Below are positions 5,665 through 5,720 of a stretch of 5,720 bases of DNA, one piece after another (positions within the stretch are counted from its first letter, which is position 1; every line of letters starts with the position of its first letter). This DNA is from an uncultured Bacteroidota bacterium. GTDB lineage: Bacteria > Bacteroidota > Bacteroidia > NS11-12g > UBA955. Location: NCBI GenBank assembly GCA_903879775.1, contig CAIRMY010000114.1, positions 1 through 5,720 on the forward strand, read 5' to 3'. Under the pieces are notes generated by a model that made no database searches, was not told where the DNA came from, and worked only from the letters and a program-made list of their open reading frames with translations. The translations under genes and the position numbers were made by a program.

Positions 5665-5720
5665 TGAAAACGGCACCAGCGATATTGCCTAAAAACTTGA
5701 AGATTTTAAAAGATTTGGGT
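5664..5720 (+). CDS. Start of a probable HipB-like/XRE helix-turn-helix regulator (3' partial)
   Basis: Only the first 19 codons are in the window: MKTAPAILPKNLKILKDLG. A Leu-Pro-Lys followed by a short amphipathic helix ending in LG is how one family of XRE-type regulators begins, just before the conserved stretch that leads into the helix-turn-helix; many of these stand upstream of a HipA-like kinase toxin. The ATG is supported by the promoter and dyad directly upstream; no Shine-Dalgarno is seen, as is usual in this phylum. The call rests on 19 residues and the operator-like dyad, so a different DNA-binding protein is possible. A hipA-like gene just beyond the window would confirm a toxin-antitoxin pair. 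Confidence 0.5.
   Translation, partial: MKTAPAILPKNLKILKDLG

Noticed and set aside
1..5720. tRNA, rRNA, CRISPR array or riboswitch
   Set aside because: No cloverleaf, rRNA-like sequence, regularly spaced repeat-spacer unit or known riboswitch core was found when reading both strands.

Overview
The window looks like a piece of a Bacteroidetes (Bacteroidota) genome. Two of its genes end in the C-terminal sorting domain of the type IX secretion system (YPNP motif near the start, G-I-Y-F-I near the end), which is essentially confined to that phylum. A TAnnTTTG-type promoter box near the right edge and the general lack of strong Shine-Dalgarno sites fit the same phylum. The genus cannot be told from the sequence.

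Layout, left to right. Positions 1-1583 (+) are the 3' end of a large secreted or surface protein made of Cys-containing Ig-like modules, one PKD domain and a type IX sorting domain; its start lies outside the window. About 330 bp without a gene follow, and then the first copy (1912-2032) of a 121-bp repeat. Next come four closely spaced minus-strand genes (gaps 17, 34 and 13 bp), probably one operon read from about 4909 down to 2026: a small secreted Cys-rich protein, a 579-residue type IX secreted protein, a small zinc-ribbon protein and a small two-helix membrane protein. A non-coding AT-rich stretch (4910-5316) leads to the second copy of the repeat (5317-5437), in the same orientation and 114/121 identical by hand alignment. 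Beyond it are a short open frame that may be a remnant of an integrase (5447-5563, minus), a large dyad overlapping a promoter, and the first 19 codons of a plus-strand gene that resembles a HipB-like/XRE helix-turn-helix regulator.

The left gene is roughly half G+C, while everything from about 1600 rightward is AT-rich (about a third G+C by eye). The direct repeats, possible integrase remnant, regulator with a large operator-like dyad and hypothetical cargo suggest an accessory region. No transposase or intact recombinase is visible, so mobility is an inference. The four operon genes do not make an obvious pathway: two are exported and two look cytoplasmic or membrane-bound. The most useful leads are the repeat pair bracketing the operon and the point where one repeat copy supplies the stop codon of the membrane-protein gene.
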